Shown in pieces: positions 6,271-14,045 of a stretch of DNA of 29,801 bases. This DNA comes from Bacteroidota bacterium (GTDB lineage Bacteria; Bacteroidota; Bacteroidia; Flavobacteriales; Weeksellaceae). The notes under the pieces are model-generated. The model ran no database searches. It was not told the origin of the DNA and saw only the letters and a program-made list of their open reading frames with translations. The stretch spans positions 1 to 29,801 of the forward strand of contig JAEZYN010000075.1 of the NCBI GenBank assembly GCA_023419095.1. The letters are read 5' to 3'. Both the position numbers and the translations under genes were made by a program. Each line of letters begins with the position of its first letter. Positions within the stretch are counted from its first letter, which is position 1.

Positions 6271-8025
6271 TTAAAATTTAATCTGGAAGGGCATTTCCAT
6301 TCTTACGCCTTCTTTGAATTTCGGATCCGAAAGCTGCTGATAGATGAGAAATTGTTCGTCGGAAAGTTTCGTCTTCAGTATTTTTGAGGTTATCTGCTCT
6401 TTATCGAGATCTTTGAAGAGTTGCTCAAACTGGCTCAGCTTCCTGGGATAAGTGGAGACATTGTAATTGTTTAATTTGCCTTTCTTTGCGGCGAACTGAA
6501 TCGCATCCTGCAAAGTTCCAAGTTCGTCGACAAGCCCGATTTCCTTTGCGCGTACGCCGCTCCACACACGTCCACCACCGATTTCGTCAATCTGCTCAAA
6601 AGATTTTTTGCGGTTTTGTGTTACAAAATGCACAAATCTTTTATAAGTCATCTCCACACTTCGCTGCATCATTGCCGCACCGCCGGGCGTAAGCCCATTT
6701 AATGAAGAAAACATATTTGAATTGGCATTAGTACTTACGGTGTGCGCCGTCAGGCCGTTGCGGTTTGCCAAATCTTTAAAATACGGAAATACACCAAATA
6801 CGCCTATGGAACCTGTAAGCGTACCCGGCTCAGAATATATTTTATCTGCTGCCATCGCGATATAATAGCCGCCCGACGCTGCATAATCACCGAAGGAAAC
6901 TATTAGTGGTTTCTTTGCTTTCAGGCGTTGCAGCTCAAAAAGAATTTCATCTGAAGCGTTTGCGCTGCCGCCGGGCGAATTGATGCGCAGGACCACGGCT
7001 TTTATTTTGTCGTTTTCAGTGAGTTTTTTTATTTCCTTTACGAAGTTGTCCGCGTAGATCGCATCATTGCCTTCGCCATTGTAGATGGCACCCGAAGCGT
7101 AAAGTACAGCCACCTGATCTTCTTTTTTGGTATTATCTTCTTTATATGAACTGATGTATTTTGCAAAAGAAATTTTACGAAGTTTTTCCTTTTTCTTCAG
7201 GTTCATTTTATCTTTTAAAAGATCATCGTACTCCGATTTCTGAATCAGTTTATCCGCTAGGCTATATTTAAGGCTAAGTTCGGGAATCGCTCCGTAAAGA
7301 CTGTCAACCACCATTGCGAAACGTGCTGTATCAATTTTTCTTGCGCCAGCCATCTTCTGTGCAGTGGGAGACCAAATATCATTAAGTAAAGTAGAAAGCT
7401 GCTCACGGTTTTCATCGGACATGTCATCGCGCATGAAAGGTTCTACGGCAGACTTATATTTCCCGTGTCTTATCACTTCAATACCGATCCCGAATTTTTC
7501 GGCGAAACTTTTCATGTAAAGAACTTCGGTCGCAAGACCTTTAAGATCCACACTCCCGGCCGGATGCAGAAAATACCGGTCTGCCGCTGATCCTAAATAA
7601 TATGCGGCCTGTGATACATTATTTCCGTACGCATAGACGAACTTGCCGCTTTTTTTAAAATCTTCGAGCGCGCTTCTTACATCGTCAATCTGGGTGAAGC
7701 CTGCGCGCAGTCCATCTGTTTCAAGACTGATACCTTTTATTTTGTCATCTTTGGCTGCGTTTTCTATGGCTTCCACCATATCGTAAAGCATGACATTGTC
7801 TTCTTTTTCTGCAAATGCAAAAATATTGTCGCTGTCTTCCAGCGGACTATCAATTATATTGGTTTTGAAGTCGAGCGTCAGCACAGAATTGGCGTGAATG
7901 GCAGATTTATTGCTATCAGTCACTGCGCTGTAGGCAATCATCATAATTAAAAACAGGATAAATAGCCCTGCGATGATGGCGATTGCGACGATATTGGCGA
8001 GAACGTTTTTTAGAAACCCTTTCAT
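6271..8025 (-). CDS. sppA: Signal peptide peptidase SppA, 67-kDa type
   Basis: SppA is a membrane-bound serine protease that degrades signal peptides left after secretion. At 584 residues this is the long, duplicated form. One N-terminal membrane helix (about 10-33) anchors two peptidase S49 domains facing outward. The dyad is visible: Lys191 in GKYKSAVEPF in the first half and Ser384 in GDYAASGGYYIA in the second, matching E. coli Lys209 and Ser409. RINSPGGSANASDEI (about 347-361) forms the oxyanion region. The gene converges on the glsB-like gene over a shared terminator. It is divergent from folK with only 26 bases between the two start codons, so their promoters must overlap or lie inside each other's genes. 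Confidence 0.96.
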   Translation of the reverse strand: MKGFLKNVLANIVAIAIIAGLFILFLIMMIAYSAVTDSNKSAIHANSVLTLDFKTNIIDSPLEDSDNIFAFAEKEDNVMLYDMVEAIENAAKDDKIKGISLETDGLRAGFTQIDDVRSALEDFKKSGKFVYAYGNNVSQAAYYLGSAADRYFLHPAGSVDLKGLATEVLYMKSFAEKFGIGIEVIRHGKYKSAVEPFMRDDMSDENREQLSTLLNDIWSPTAQKMAGARKIDTARFAMVVDSLYGAIPELSLKYSLADKLIQKSEYDDLLKDKMNLKKKEKLRKISFAKYISSYKEDNTKKEDQVAVLYASGAIYNGEGNDAIYADNFVKEIKKLTENDKIKAVVLRINSPGGSANASDEILFELQRLKAKKPLIVSFGDYAASGGYYIAMAADKIYSEPGTLTGSIGVFGVFPYFKDLANRNGLTAHTVSTNANSNMFSSLNGLTPGGAAMMQRSVEMTYKRFVHFVTQNRKKSFEQIDEIGGGRVWSGVRAKEIGLVDELGTLQDAIQFAAKKGKLNNYNVSTYPRKLSQFEQLFKDLDKEQITSKILKTKLSDEQFLIYQQLSDPKFKEGVRMEMPFQIKF

Positions 8026-8051
8026 ATTTTATAAAGTATAATTTAAGATAT

Positions 8052-8486
8052 ATGTCGCAGCATAACGTGGTTTTGTTACTAGGCAGTAATCTGGGCAACC
8101 GGAAAGAAAATATTGCGTTGGCAACAGAAAAGATAGAAGCTGAAATTGGTGCCGTGACCCGCCGCAGTTCCCTTGTACAAAGCGAACCTGTCGAATTTGT
8201 CAGTAATAATTATTTTTGTAATATTGCATTACGTATAAAGACGTGTCTATCCCCTATCTGCCTGCTGAATGCCCTGAAAAAGGTTGAAGTAGCAATGGGA
8301 AGAGCAGAAGATTCTTTGATAACGAATGAGTACGCGGATCGGGTTATCGATATAGACATCGTGAAGTACGGTGAAATCACATTTTCATCCTCACGGCTTC
8401 AGATTCCCCATCACAAACATTTGCATATGCGCGAGTTTTCCCGGGAGTTGCTTTCGGAAATATTACAAGAAACATTAAAAACATAA
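8052..8486 (+). CDS. folK: 2-amino-4-hydroxy-6-hydroxymethyldihydropteridine diphosphokinase FolK
   Basis: FolK transfers pyrophosphate from ATP to 6-hydroxymethyl-dihydropterin in folate synthesis. The 144-residue protein starts NVVLLLGSNLGNRKENI and has the pterin-side SSLVQSEPVEF segment, the loop NALKKVEVAMGR, and the metal-binding ADRVIDIDIVKYG with the two Asp of the DxD-type site; LQIPHHKHLHMREF replaces the usual PHP motif. An upstream ATG at 7983 would add 23 residues, but that stretch lies inside sppA and its divergent start, and HPPK proteins begin right at VLLLGSN, so ATG 8052 is chosen. The next gene starts two bases after its stop, so an OmpA-like gene is probably read from the same transcript. 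Confidence 0.93.
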   Translation: MSQHNVVLLLGSNLGNRKENIALATEKIEAEIGAVTRRSSLVQSEPVEFVSNNYFCNIALRIKTCLSPICLLNALKKVEVAMGRAEDSLITNEYADRVIDIDIVKYGEITFSSSRLQIPHHKHLHMREFSRELLSEILQETLKT

Positions 8487-8488
8487 CT

Positions 8489-9601
8489 ATGAAATTAAGT
8501 TTATTTTTCGCTTTAATTTTGCCCGCTGCCATTTATGCTCAGGATCTGTCGTCAGGTACAGCGTCGCAAGATTATCCCAATACCTATTCCAGCGGATCTG
8601 CTGACGTGGCCAAGTTTGATAACAGTGCCCGAAGATTTAATGACTGGGCTATCTCTGTCGGAGGTGGTGCCGCTTTCATGACTAAAGCTGACCTTACTTC
8701 ATTTTACGGAGGAGACATCAATTGGGGATGGAATGCATATGTAAGTTTGGATAAGCAAATTTCTCATACTTTTGGACTCAACTTACAGTATCAGACAGGT
8801 AGAAGTAACCAGCGCGGCCAACTTCCGGGAGCTGATGGTGTAGCAGCTGGCGTAGCGGAAGCTTATACAGAATACCACCAGATTTCCCTTTTAGGTGACC
8901 TTAATTTTTCTAATTTATTAAGAAGAACAGATAATCACTCACCTTACCGCTGGGCTCTCCACGGCTATGCCGGTCTTGGTTTTCAGGGGTATGATACGCT
9001 TCTTTTAGATAACAACCTTTCACAGTATGCTCCTAACAGGCTTCCAATTGAAGTCAACCAGAAACTAGGCGTTTCTTCGCTCTTTTTCCAGGGCGGTGTT
9101 GGTCTTAAATATAACGTATCAAAACTTATTGACGTAGAACTTAGAACCATGTACATCATCAGTAATGATGAAGAATTCGATGGTGGAGGACTTCGCAGGG
9201 ATACAGGTTATCCAAGCATCAATTACAACCTGATCAATGATTCGCCGAGTGACGATATGTTGACTGTGAATCTAGGTTTAAGTTTTAAATTAGGTAAACA
9301 TGATTCGCATCTTGCGTGGCATGACCCGTTACAGGAAATCCATTACAGAGCCAATCTTCTGGAAAATTCTACAGAGGAATTTATAGTATGCGCAAAAGGC
9401 GACAGTGATAATGATGGAGTTTGTGATGACTGGGACCGCCAACTTGATACTCCTGCCGGAGCACGCGTCGATGGTGCTGGTGTTGCGCTCGATATGGATT
9501 TAGACGGAGTCATAGATCTCTATGACCGATGTGTTACCGTTCCTGGTGATGTAGATAATAATGGTTGTCCGGCCGGAACCACCGGTACTGAAACTCCCTA
9601 A
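8489..9601 (+). CDS. OmpA-like beta-barrel protein with TSP3 linker, lacking the OmpA C-terminal domain
   Basis: A 370-residue outer-membrane protein with signal peptide MKLSLFFALILPAAIYAQ, a beta-barrel-type region to about residue 290, and a Ca-binding thrombospondin type 3-like linker (DSDNDGVCDDWD, later DMDLDGVIDLYDRC). It ends in NNGCPAGTTGTETP, exactly where its neighbour continues into a peptidoglycan-binding OmpA domain. No remnant of that domain follows in any frame. Protein identity with the next gene is high over the linker while third codon positions differ widely, so the duplication looks old and both copies appear constrained. It starts two bases after folK. The lost domain means it should not be tethered to the cell wall, so a pure porin or adhesin-like role is possible but unproven. 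Confidence 0.88.
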   Translation: MKLSLFFALILPAAIYAQDLSSGTASQDYPNTYSSGSADVAKFDNSARRFNDWAISVGGGAAFMTKADLTSFYGGDINWGWNAYVSLDKQISHTFGLNLQYQTGRSNQRGQLPGADGVAAGVAEAYTEYHQISLLGDLNFSNLLRRTDNHSPYRWALHGYAGLGFQGYDTLLLDNNLSQYAPNRLPIEVNQKLGVSSLFFQGGVGLKYNVSKLIDVELRTMYIISNDEEFDGGGLRRDTGYPSINYNLINDSPSDDMLTVNLGLSFKLGKHDSHLAWHDPLQEIHYRANLLENSTEEFIVCAKGDSDNDGVCDDWDRQLDTPAGARVDGAGVALDMDLDGVIDLYDRCVTVPGDVDNNGCPAGTTGTETP

Positions 9602-9639
9602 TCAGACATTAAATAAAATAATACTTAAAAAAATAAATT

Positions 9640-11079
9640 ATGAAACTAAAATTAGCAAGTTTTGTTTTGGCAGTGGCACTTCCGGCCAGTGTGTTTGCGC
9701 AGGATTCTCTTGCGGTTTCTATGGACGGATATCCGAATACGTACAGCTCCGGCTCGGCTAATGTGTCACCGTTCACACAGGAATCAAAAAGATTTAATGA
9801 TTGGGCTATCTCCATCGGTGCCGGTGTACCACTTTTGGTAACCGCGGATCTTACTTCGATTAACAATGGTAACGGAAAAAACCTTTTTGGTTATTCAGCT
9901 TACCTGAGTGTTGATAAGGCAATCACGCATGCTTTTGGTCTGAATCTGCAGTACGACCGTGGCGAGACGCGTCAGGGCTGGTTCAACACAAAAACAGATA
10001 ACGCTACAGGCACTAGTTACCAGGATGTAGGCGCCAGAACACAGTACGATGCAATCTCTCTTATAGGTGATGTAAATTTCTCAAACCTGCTGCGCAGAGT
10101 GGATAATAAATCTCCTTACCGCTGGGCACTTCATGGCTACGCGGGTGTAGGTACGATTGCCTACCGCGCATATCTTGAAGATGCTGCCGGACAACGTCTG
10201 ATGACGGAAATTAAGCCGTTTAAAATAGGTTCAATGTTTGGCCAGGCAGGTGCAGGTTTAAAATATAAATTCAACAACAGACTCGATCTTGAAGGTAGAG
10301 TAATGTATGTTATAACCGGCGATGACGAATTCGACGGTGGAGGCGCGGCTTACAGCACAATCAATCAGCGTGAAGAACAGATCTCTGATAACTTCCTGAA
10401 TGCAACATTAGGTCTTTCACTTAAATTAGGTAAGCATCAATCTCACCTCATGTGGCACGACCCACTGCAGGAAATCTATTACAAACTGGATGTACTGGCT
10501 GACAAGAACCAGGATGTTGAGGTTTGCAAAAAAGGCGATGCTGATAACGACGGCGTTTGCGATGATTGGGACAGACAGCTTGATACGCCTGCCGGCGCGA
10601 GAGTGGATGGTGCAGGTGTAGCTTTAGATACCGACCTTGACGGCGTAATCGATCTTTACGACAAGTGTGTCACTGTACCGGGACCGGTAGAAAATAATGG
10701 CTGCCCTGTAGGTGGCGTGATTTCTGACAACACCAGAACACTTGAAGGTATTGAATTTGACCTTGATTCAGACCGAATCCTGCCAAGCAACACACCTATC
10801 CTGAACAATGCGGTGAACTATATCAACTCATCAGGCGGTTCATACAATGTGATCGGCGGTACAGATACAAGAGCCTCTGACGCTTACAACCAGAGATTGT
10901 CAGAACGTAGAGCAAACACCGTGAAGAATTATTTGATTCAGAACGGAGTTGAATCCAGCAAGCTGAACGCAATCGGCAAAGGTGAAAAAGACCTTAAATA
11001 CCCTGAATGTAACCCAGCTACGAAATGCCCTGAATGGAAAAACAGAGCGAACAGAAGGGTTTACTTCGAAGCAAAATAA
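9640..11079 (+). CDS. OmpA family outer-membrane protein with peptidoglycan-binding domain
   Basis: A 479-residue paralogue of the preceding gene with the full architecture: signal peptide MKLKLASFVLAVALPASVFAQ, N-terminal barrel (about 25-300) beginning with the shared YPNTYSSGSA and RFNDWAIS motifs, TSP3-type Asp-rich linker (DADNDGVCDDWD; DTDLDGVIDLYDKC), and a C-terminal OmpA domain from about residue 365. In that domain GGTDTRASDAYNQRLSERRA carries the Asp and Arg that bind diaminopimelate of peptidoglycan. The last 30 residues hold two extra Cys (KYPECNPATKCPEW), usual in this flavobacterial group. It should tether the outer membrane to the cell wall. The 38-base gap after the first copy has no terminator, so the two are probably cotranscribed. 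Confidence 0.93.
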   Translation: MKLKLASFVLAVALPASVFAQDSLAVSMDGYPNTYSSGSANVSPFTQESKRFNDWAISIGAGVPLLVTADLTSINNGNGKNLFGYSAYLSVDKAITHAFGLNLQYDRGETRQGWFNTKTDNATGTSYQDVGARTQYDAISLIGDVNFSNLLRRVDNKSPYRWALHGYAGVGTIAYRAYLEDAAGQRLMTEIKPFKIGSMFGQAGAGLKYKFNNRLDLEGRVMYVITGDDEFDGGGAAYSTINQREEQISDNFLNATLGLSLKLGKHQSHLMWHDPLQEIYYKLDVLADKNQDVEVCKKGDADNDGVCDDWDRQLDTPAGARVDGAGVALDTDLDGVIDLYDKCVTVPGPVENNGCPVGGVISDNTRTLEGIEFDLDSDRILPSNTPILNNAVNYINSSGGSYNVIGGTDTRASDAYNQRLSERRANTVKNYLIQNGVESSKLNAIGKGEKDLKYPECNPATKCPEWKNRANRRVYFEAK

Positions 11080-11100
11080 TCTCCGATTAATTCTTATATT

Positions 11101-11127
11101 AAGTCACGCACTGCGTGACTTTTTTTG
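11101..11127 (+). terminator. Rho-independent terminator after the ompA pair
   Basis: AAGTCACGC (11101-11109) pairs with GCGTGACTT (11113-11121) around a three-base loop, followed by a T run to 11126. The tract ends in TTTG, 21 bases before a weak -7 box of recQ. Confidence 0.9.
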
Positions 11128-11159
11128 TGCGCCGGTTTTAGTTTCAGTATTTTTACCGA

Positions 11160-13067
11160 ATGATCTCTCCACAGGATTTTCAGTATCTTAAACTCCAGAC
11201 ACTCGAGCATTTTTGGGGTCACTCCGCATTTCGTGATCTGCAGGAAGATGTTATTGATGCTGTAATTTCGGGCCGGGATGCGCTTGCTTTATTGCCCACT
11301 GGTGGTGGAAAATCACTTTGCTATCAGTTGCCGGCCATTATTTCTGAGGGAACATGTTTAGTAATATCACCGCTGCTTGCACTGATGAAAGACCAAGTCT
11401 ATCAGCTTAAAAACAAAGGGATAGAAGCTGAATATCTTTCATCTGAACTTGATGATTACGAGGCAGAATCCGTTTTCCTTCGCTGTAAGGAAGGTCTTAC
11501 AAAACTGCTGTACGTATCACCGGAAAGATTGCTGAACCGCATTTTCCTCCAGCATCTGGAAGAGATAAAACTTTCCTTTATAGCTGTAGATGAAGCACAT
11601 TGCATCTCAGAATGGGGGCAGGATTTTCGTCCGAGCTACCAGAATATTAAAAGTTTTCGTCAGGAATTCAAAAATATTCCGTGCCTGGCACTTACCGCTA
11701 CCGCAACTCCCAAAGTTCTCTCCGAAATTCAGCAAAAGCTGGGGCTTAGCAACTCGTTAATTTTTAAAAAAAGTTTTCGGCGAACGAATATCAGAATCGT
11801 TTCCGATAAAGTTTCCGATAAATATCAGCGGGTCTTAGATCTACTTACATACAATTCTCAATCGGGTATCATCTACGTCAGGACCCGGAAAGAGAGCGAA
11901 GAATTAACGCATTTTCTACATCGCAATAACATTCAGAATGTTGACTATTTCCATGCCGGTTTGCCCGTGAAGGAGAAAAATATGCGGCAACAGAAGTGGG
12001 TTGCAGGCAATAACCAAGTTCTGATAGCGACAAACGCTTTCGGGATGGGCATAGATAAAGACAATGTACGTTTTGTGATGCATTTTTCACCTCCACAATC
12101 GCTTGAAAATTATTATCAGGAAATCGGGCGGGCAGGAAGAGACGGTGCCGAGTCCAGTGCTTTTATGCTTTGGAATCCACAGGAATTAGACAACTTCGAT
12201 GAGATTTTACGCAATCAGACACCCTCTAGAGCTGAGTTTTCGCGCATTGTTTCGTACCTGTATTCAGTTTTTCAAATAGCGGAAGGCGAATTGCCGGAAA
12301 CGGTTTTCCAACTTCATCTGCACCGCGTGCAAAATTTTGCCAAAACATCCGGTGCTAAGATCCGCAATGTGTTAAATTTTTTGCACAATCAGGAGGTTAT
12401 TTTTCATAACGCAAACCGCTCGCTCTCGTCTTTACAGTTAAAAATTTCGCCTGATGAACTCGATCTGTTACCTAAAAAGGACGGCTATCTGATTGAATTA
12501 TTGCTTAGAAATTACTCCGGTTTGACCACGCACAGAATTCTTTTTAGTGAGATTTCTCTGGCTAAAAAATTAGACGTAGAAGCGCAGGTCCTCAGAGAAA
12601 GAATTCGTGATTTGATGCAGAAGAACTATGTGGAATATATTGACGGCGCACTTTCGAGTATTAAGTTTCTAAAACCGCGTGACGAACGTGCCAATTCGGG
12701 GAGATACTGGCATCTTTTTGAGCAGATTCAAAAGAATAAATTGCAGAAATGGGAAGAAATGAAGTTTTTTGTGCAAAACAGTGATTTCTGTAAGATGAAA
12801 ATGATTCTGTCTTATTTCGGCGAAAAAAATGTTCGCAACTGCGGTCATTGCTCGGTGTGCGACCGACAGCGCGAAGCCGTTTTTGGCCGTGATATAAGTT
12901 CGGACATCATTGAAATATTAAAAAATAAACCCTCAAACGTTGAGGAAATTGCTGTACGCTTAAATTATTATTCAAAGGAAAATATTTTAGAAAACCTGAT
13001 TTACCTGCTGGATTCGGGCAAAGTAAGGATGCTGAATTTCCGTACTTACGCTTATAATCCAAGTTAA
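11160..13067 (+). CDS. recQ: ATP-dependent DNA helicase RecQ (short form, no HRDC domain)
   Basis: RecQ unwinds DNA 3'-5' in recombination and fork repair. The 635-residue protein has all SF2 helicase motifs: LLPTGGGKS with Walker Lys51, DEAH at 144-147 inside VDEAHCISEWGQDFRP, TATATP (motif III), GMGIDKDNVRFVMHF and QEIGRAGRDG (motif VI, arginine finger). The zinc-binding subdomain is present with Cys544, Cys561, Cys564 and Cys567. A short helical tail follows instead of an HRDC domain, so this is the smaller of the RecQ types; flavobacteria often carry a second, longer RecQ elsewhere. The start ATG 11160 lies a few bases after TATTTTAC, a poor -7 box with TTTG 21 bases upstream in the terminator tract. 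fmt follows after 27 bases. Confidence 0.95.
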   Translation: MISPQDFQYLKLQTLEHFWGHSAFRDLQEDVIDAVISGRDALALLPTGGGKSLCYQLPAIISEGTCLVISPLLALMKDQVYQLKNKGIEAEYLSSELDDYEAESVFLRCKEGLTKLLYVSPERLLNRIFLQHLEEIKLSFIAVDEAHCISEWGQDFRPSYQNIKSFRQEFKNIPCLALTATATPKVLSEIQQKLGLSNSLIFKKSFRRTNIRIVSDKVSDKYQRVLDLLTYNSQSGIIYVRTRKESEELTHFLHRNNIQNVDYFHAGLPVKEKNMRQQKWVAGNNQVLIATNAFGMGIDKDNVRFVMHFSPPQSLENYYQEIGRAGRDGAESSAFMLWNPQELDNFDEILRNQTPSRAEFSRIVSYLYSVFQIAEGELPETVFQLHLHRVQNFAKTSGAKIRNVLNFLHNQEVIFHNANRSLSSLQLKISPDELDLLPKKDGYLIELLLRNYSGLTTHRILFSEISLAKKLDVEAQVLRERIRDLMQKNYVEYIDGALSSIKFLKPRDERANSGRYWHLFEQIQKNKLQKWEEMKFFVQNSDFCKMKMILSYFGEKNVRNCGHCSVCDRQREAVFGRDISSDIIEILKNKPSNVEEIAVRLNYYSKENILENLIYLLDSGKVRMLNFRTYAYNPS

Positions 13068-13094
13068 TGCAGTATTAAAAATTTAAACAAAGAA

Positions 13095-14045
13095 ATGAAA
13101 CCTTTAAAAATAGTTTTTTTCGGAACTCCCGAATTTGCAAAATGTTCATTGGAAGCCATCCATCAGTCTGCTCATGAAGTTGTGGGCGTTGTGACGGTAG
13201 CCGATAAAGCCAGTGGACGCGGCCAGAAAATACAGCAATCGCCTGTGAAAGTGTACGCTGAAGAGCAGAACTTACCCGTATTCCAGCCGGAAAAACTTAG
13301 AAATCCAGAATTTTTACAAAGCATAAGAGATTTGGAGGCTGATGTATTTGTGGTCGTGGCGTTCAGGATGATGCCGAAAATTCTGTTCGAAATGCCACGC
13401 TTGGGAACATTTAACCTTCATGCATCGCTGTTACCGGATTACCGCGGTGCGGCCCCGATCAATTACGCAGTGATTAATGGTGAAACCAAAACCGGCGCCA
13501 CTACTTTCTTCATCAATGAAAAAATAGACGAAGGCAATATCCTTTTGCAGGATGAAATTGAAATCTTTCCCGATGAAAACGCGGGCCAGCTGCACGACAG
13601 ATTGATGCTGATGGGTGCCGAACTCGTTGTAAAGACACTTGATGGACTTGCACATAATTCAATCAGCGAAAAAGTACAGCCGTTTGTGGAAAATCCCAAG
13701 AATGCTTATAAAATCTTTAAGGAAGACACCCGCATCAACTGGAAACAAGAAGGCATTAAAGTCCATAACTTCATCCGTGGCATGTCACCGTATCCATGTG
13801 CATTCACGACGCTGAAAATAGGTGAAGATACTAAGTCTTTGAAGATTTACAAAGGCGCTTTCGCTGCCGCTAATGACGTGGCGCATGCCGGAAAACTGAA
13901 GATCGACAAGAATAATTTCAGCATATCAACTGCGGATGGACTTTACTTTCCGGAGGAAATCCAGCTTGAGGGTAAGAAACGAATGAACGTAAAGGACTTT
14001 TTAAACGGTTTCCGTGACTTCGAAGATATCTCGCTCGCGGATTAG
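13095..14045 (+). CDS. fmt: Methionyl-tRNA formyltransferase
   Basis: Fmt formylates the initiator Met-tRNA using 10-formyl-tetrahydrofolate. The 316-residue length is normal. The catalytic triad is visible as Asn107 and His109 in FNLHASLLPDYRGAAP (the SLLP signature at 111-114) and Asp145 in NEKIDEGNIL. The C-terminal domain that holds the tRNA (from about residue 205) is complete. It is 27 bases downstream of recQ with no terminator between, so the two may share a transcript. Its stop codon overlaps the stop of the converging minus-strand gene (TTAG at 14042-14045), leaving no intergenic terminator. Confidence 0.96.
   Translation: MKPLKIVFFGTPEFAKCSLEAIHQSAHEVVGVVTVADKASGRGQKIQQSPVKVYAEEQNLPVFQPEKLRNPEFLQSIRDLEADVFVVVAFRMMPKILFEMPRLGTFNLHASLLPDYRGAAPINYAVINGETKTGATTFFINEKIDEGNILLQDEIEIFPDENAGQLHDRLMLMGAELVVKTLDGLAHNSISEKVQPFVENPKNAYKIFKEDTRINWKQEGIKVHNFIRGMSPYPCAFTTLKIGEDTKSLKIYKGAFAAANDVAHAGKLKIDKNNFSISTADGLYFPEEIQLEGKKRMNVKDFLNGFRDFEDISLAD

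Noticed and set aside
9561..9761. A 66-residue frame between the OmpA genes as a remnant of a lost OmpA domain
   Set aside because: The translation shows no OmpA motif; most of it is the second gene's signal-peptide region read out of frame.
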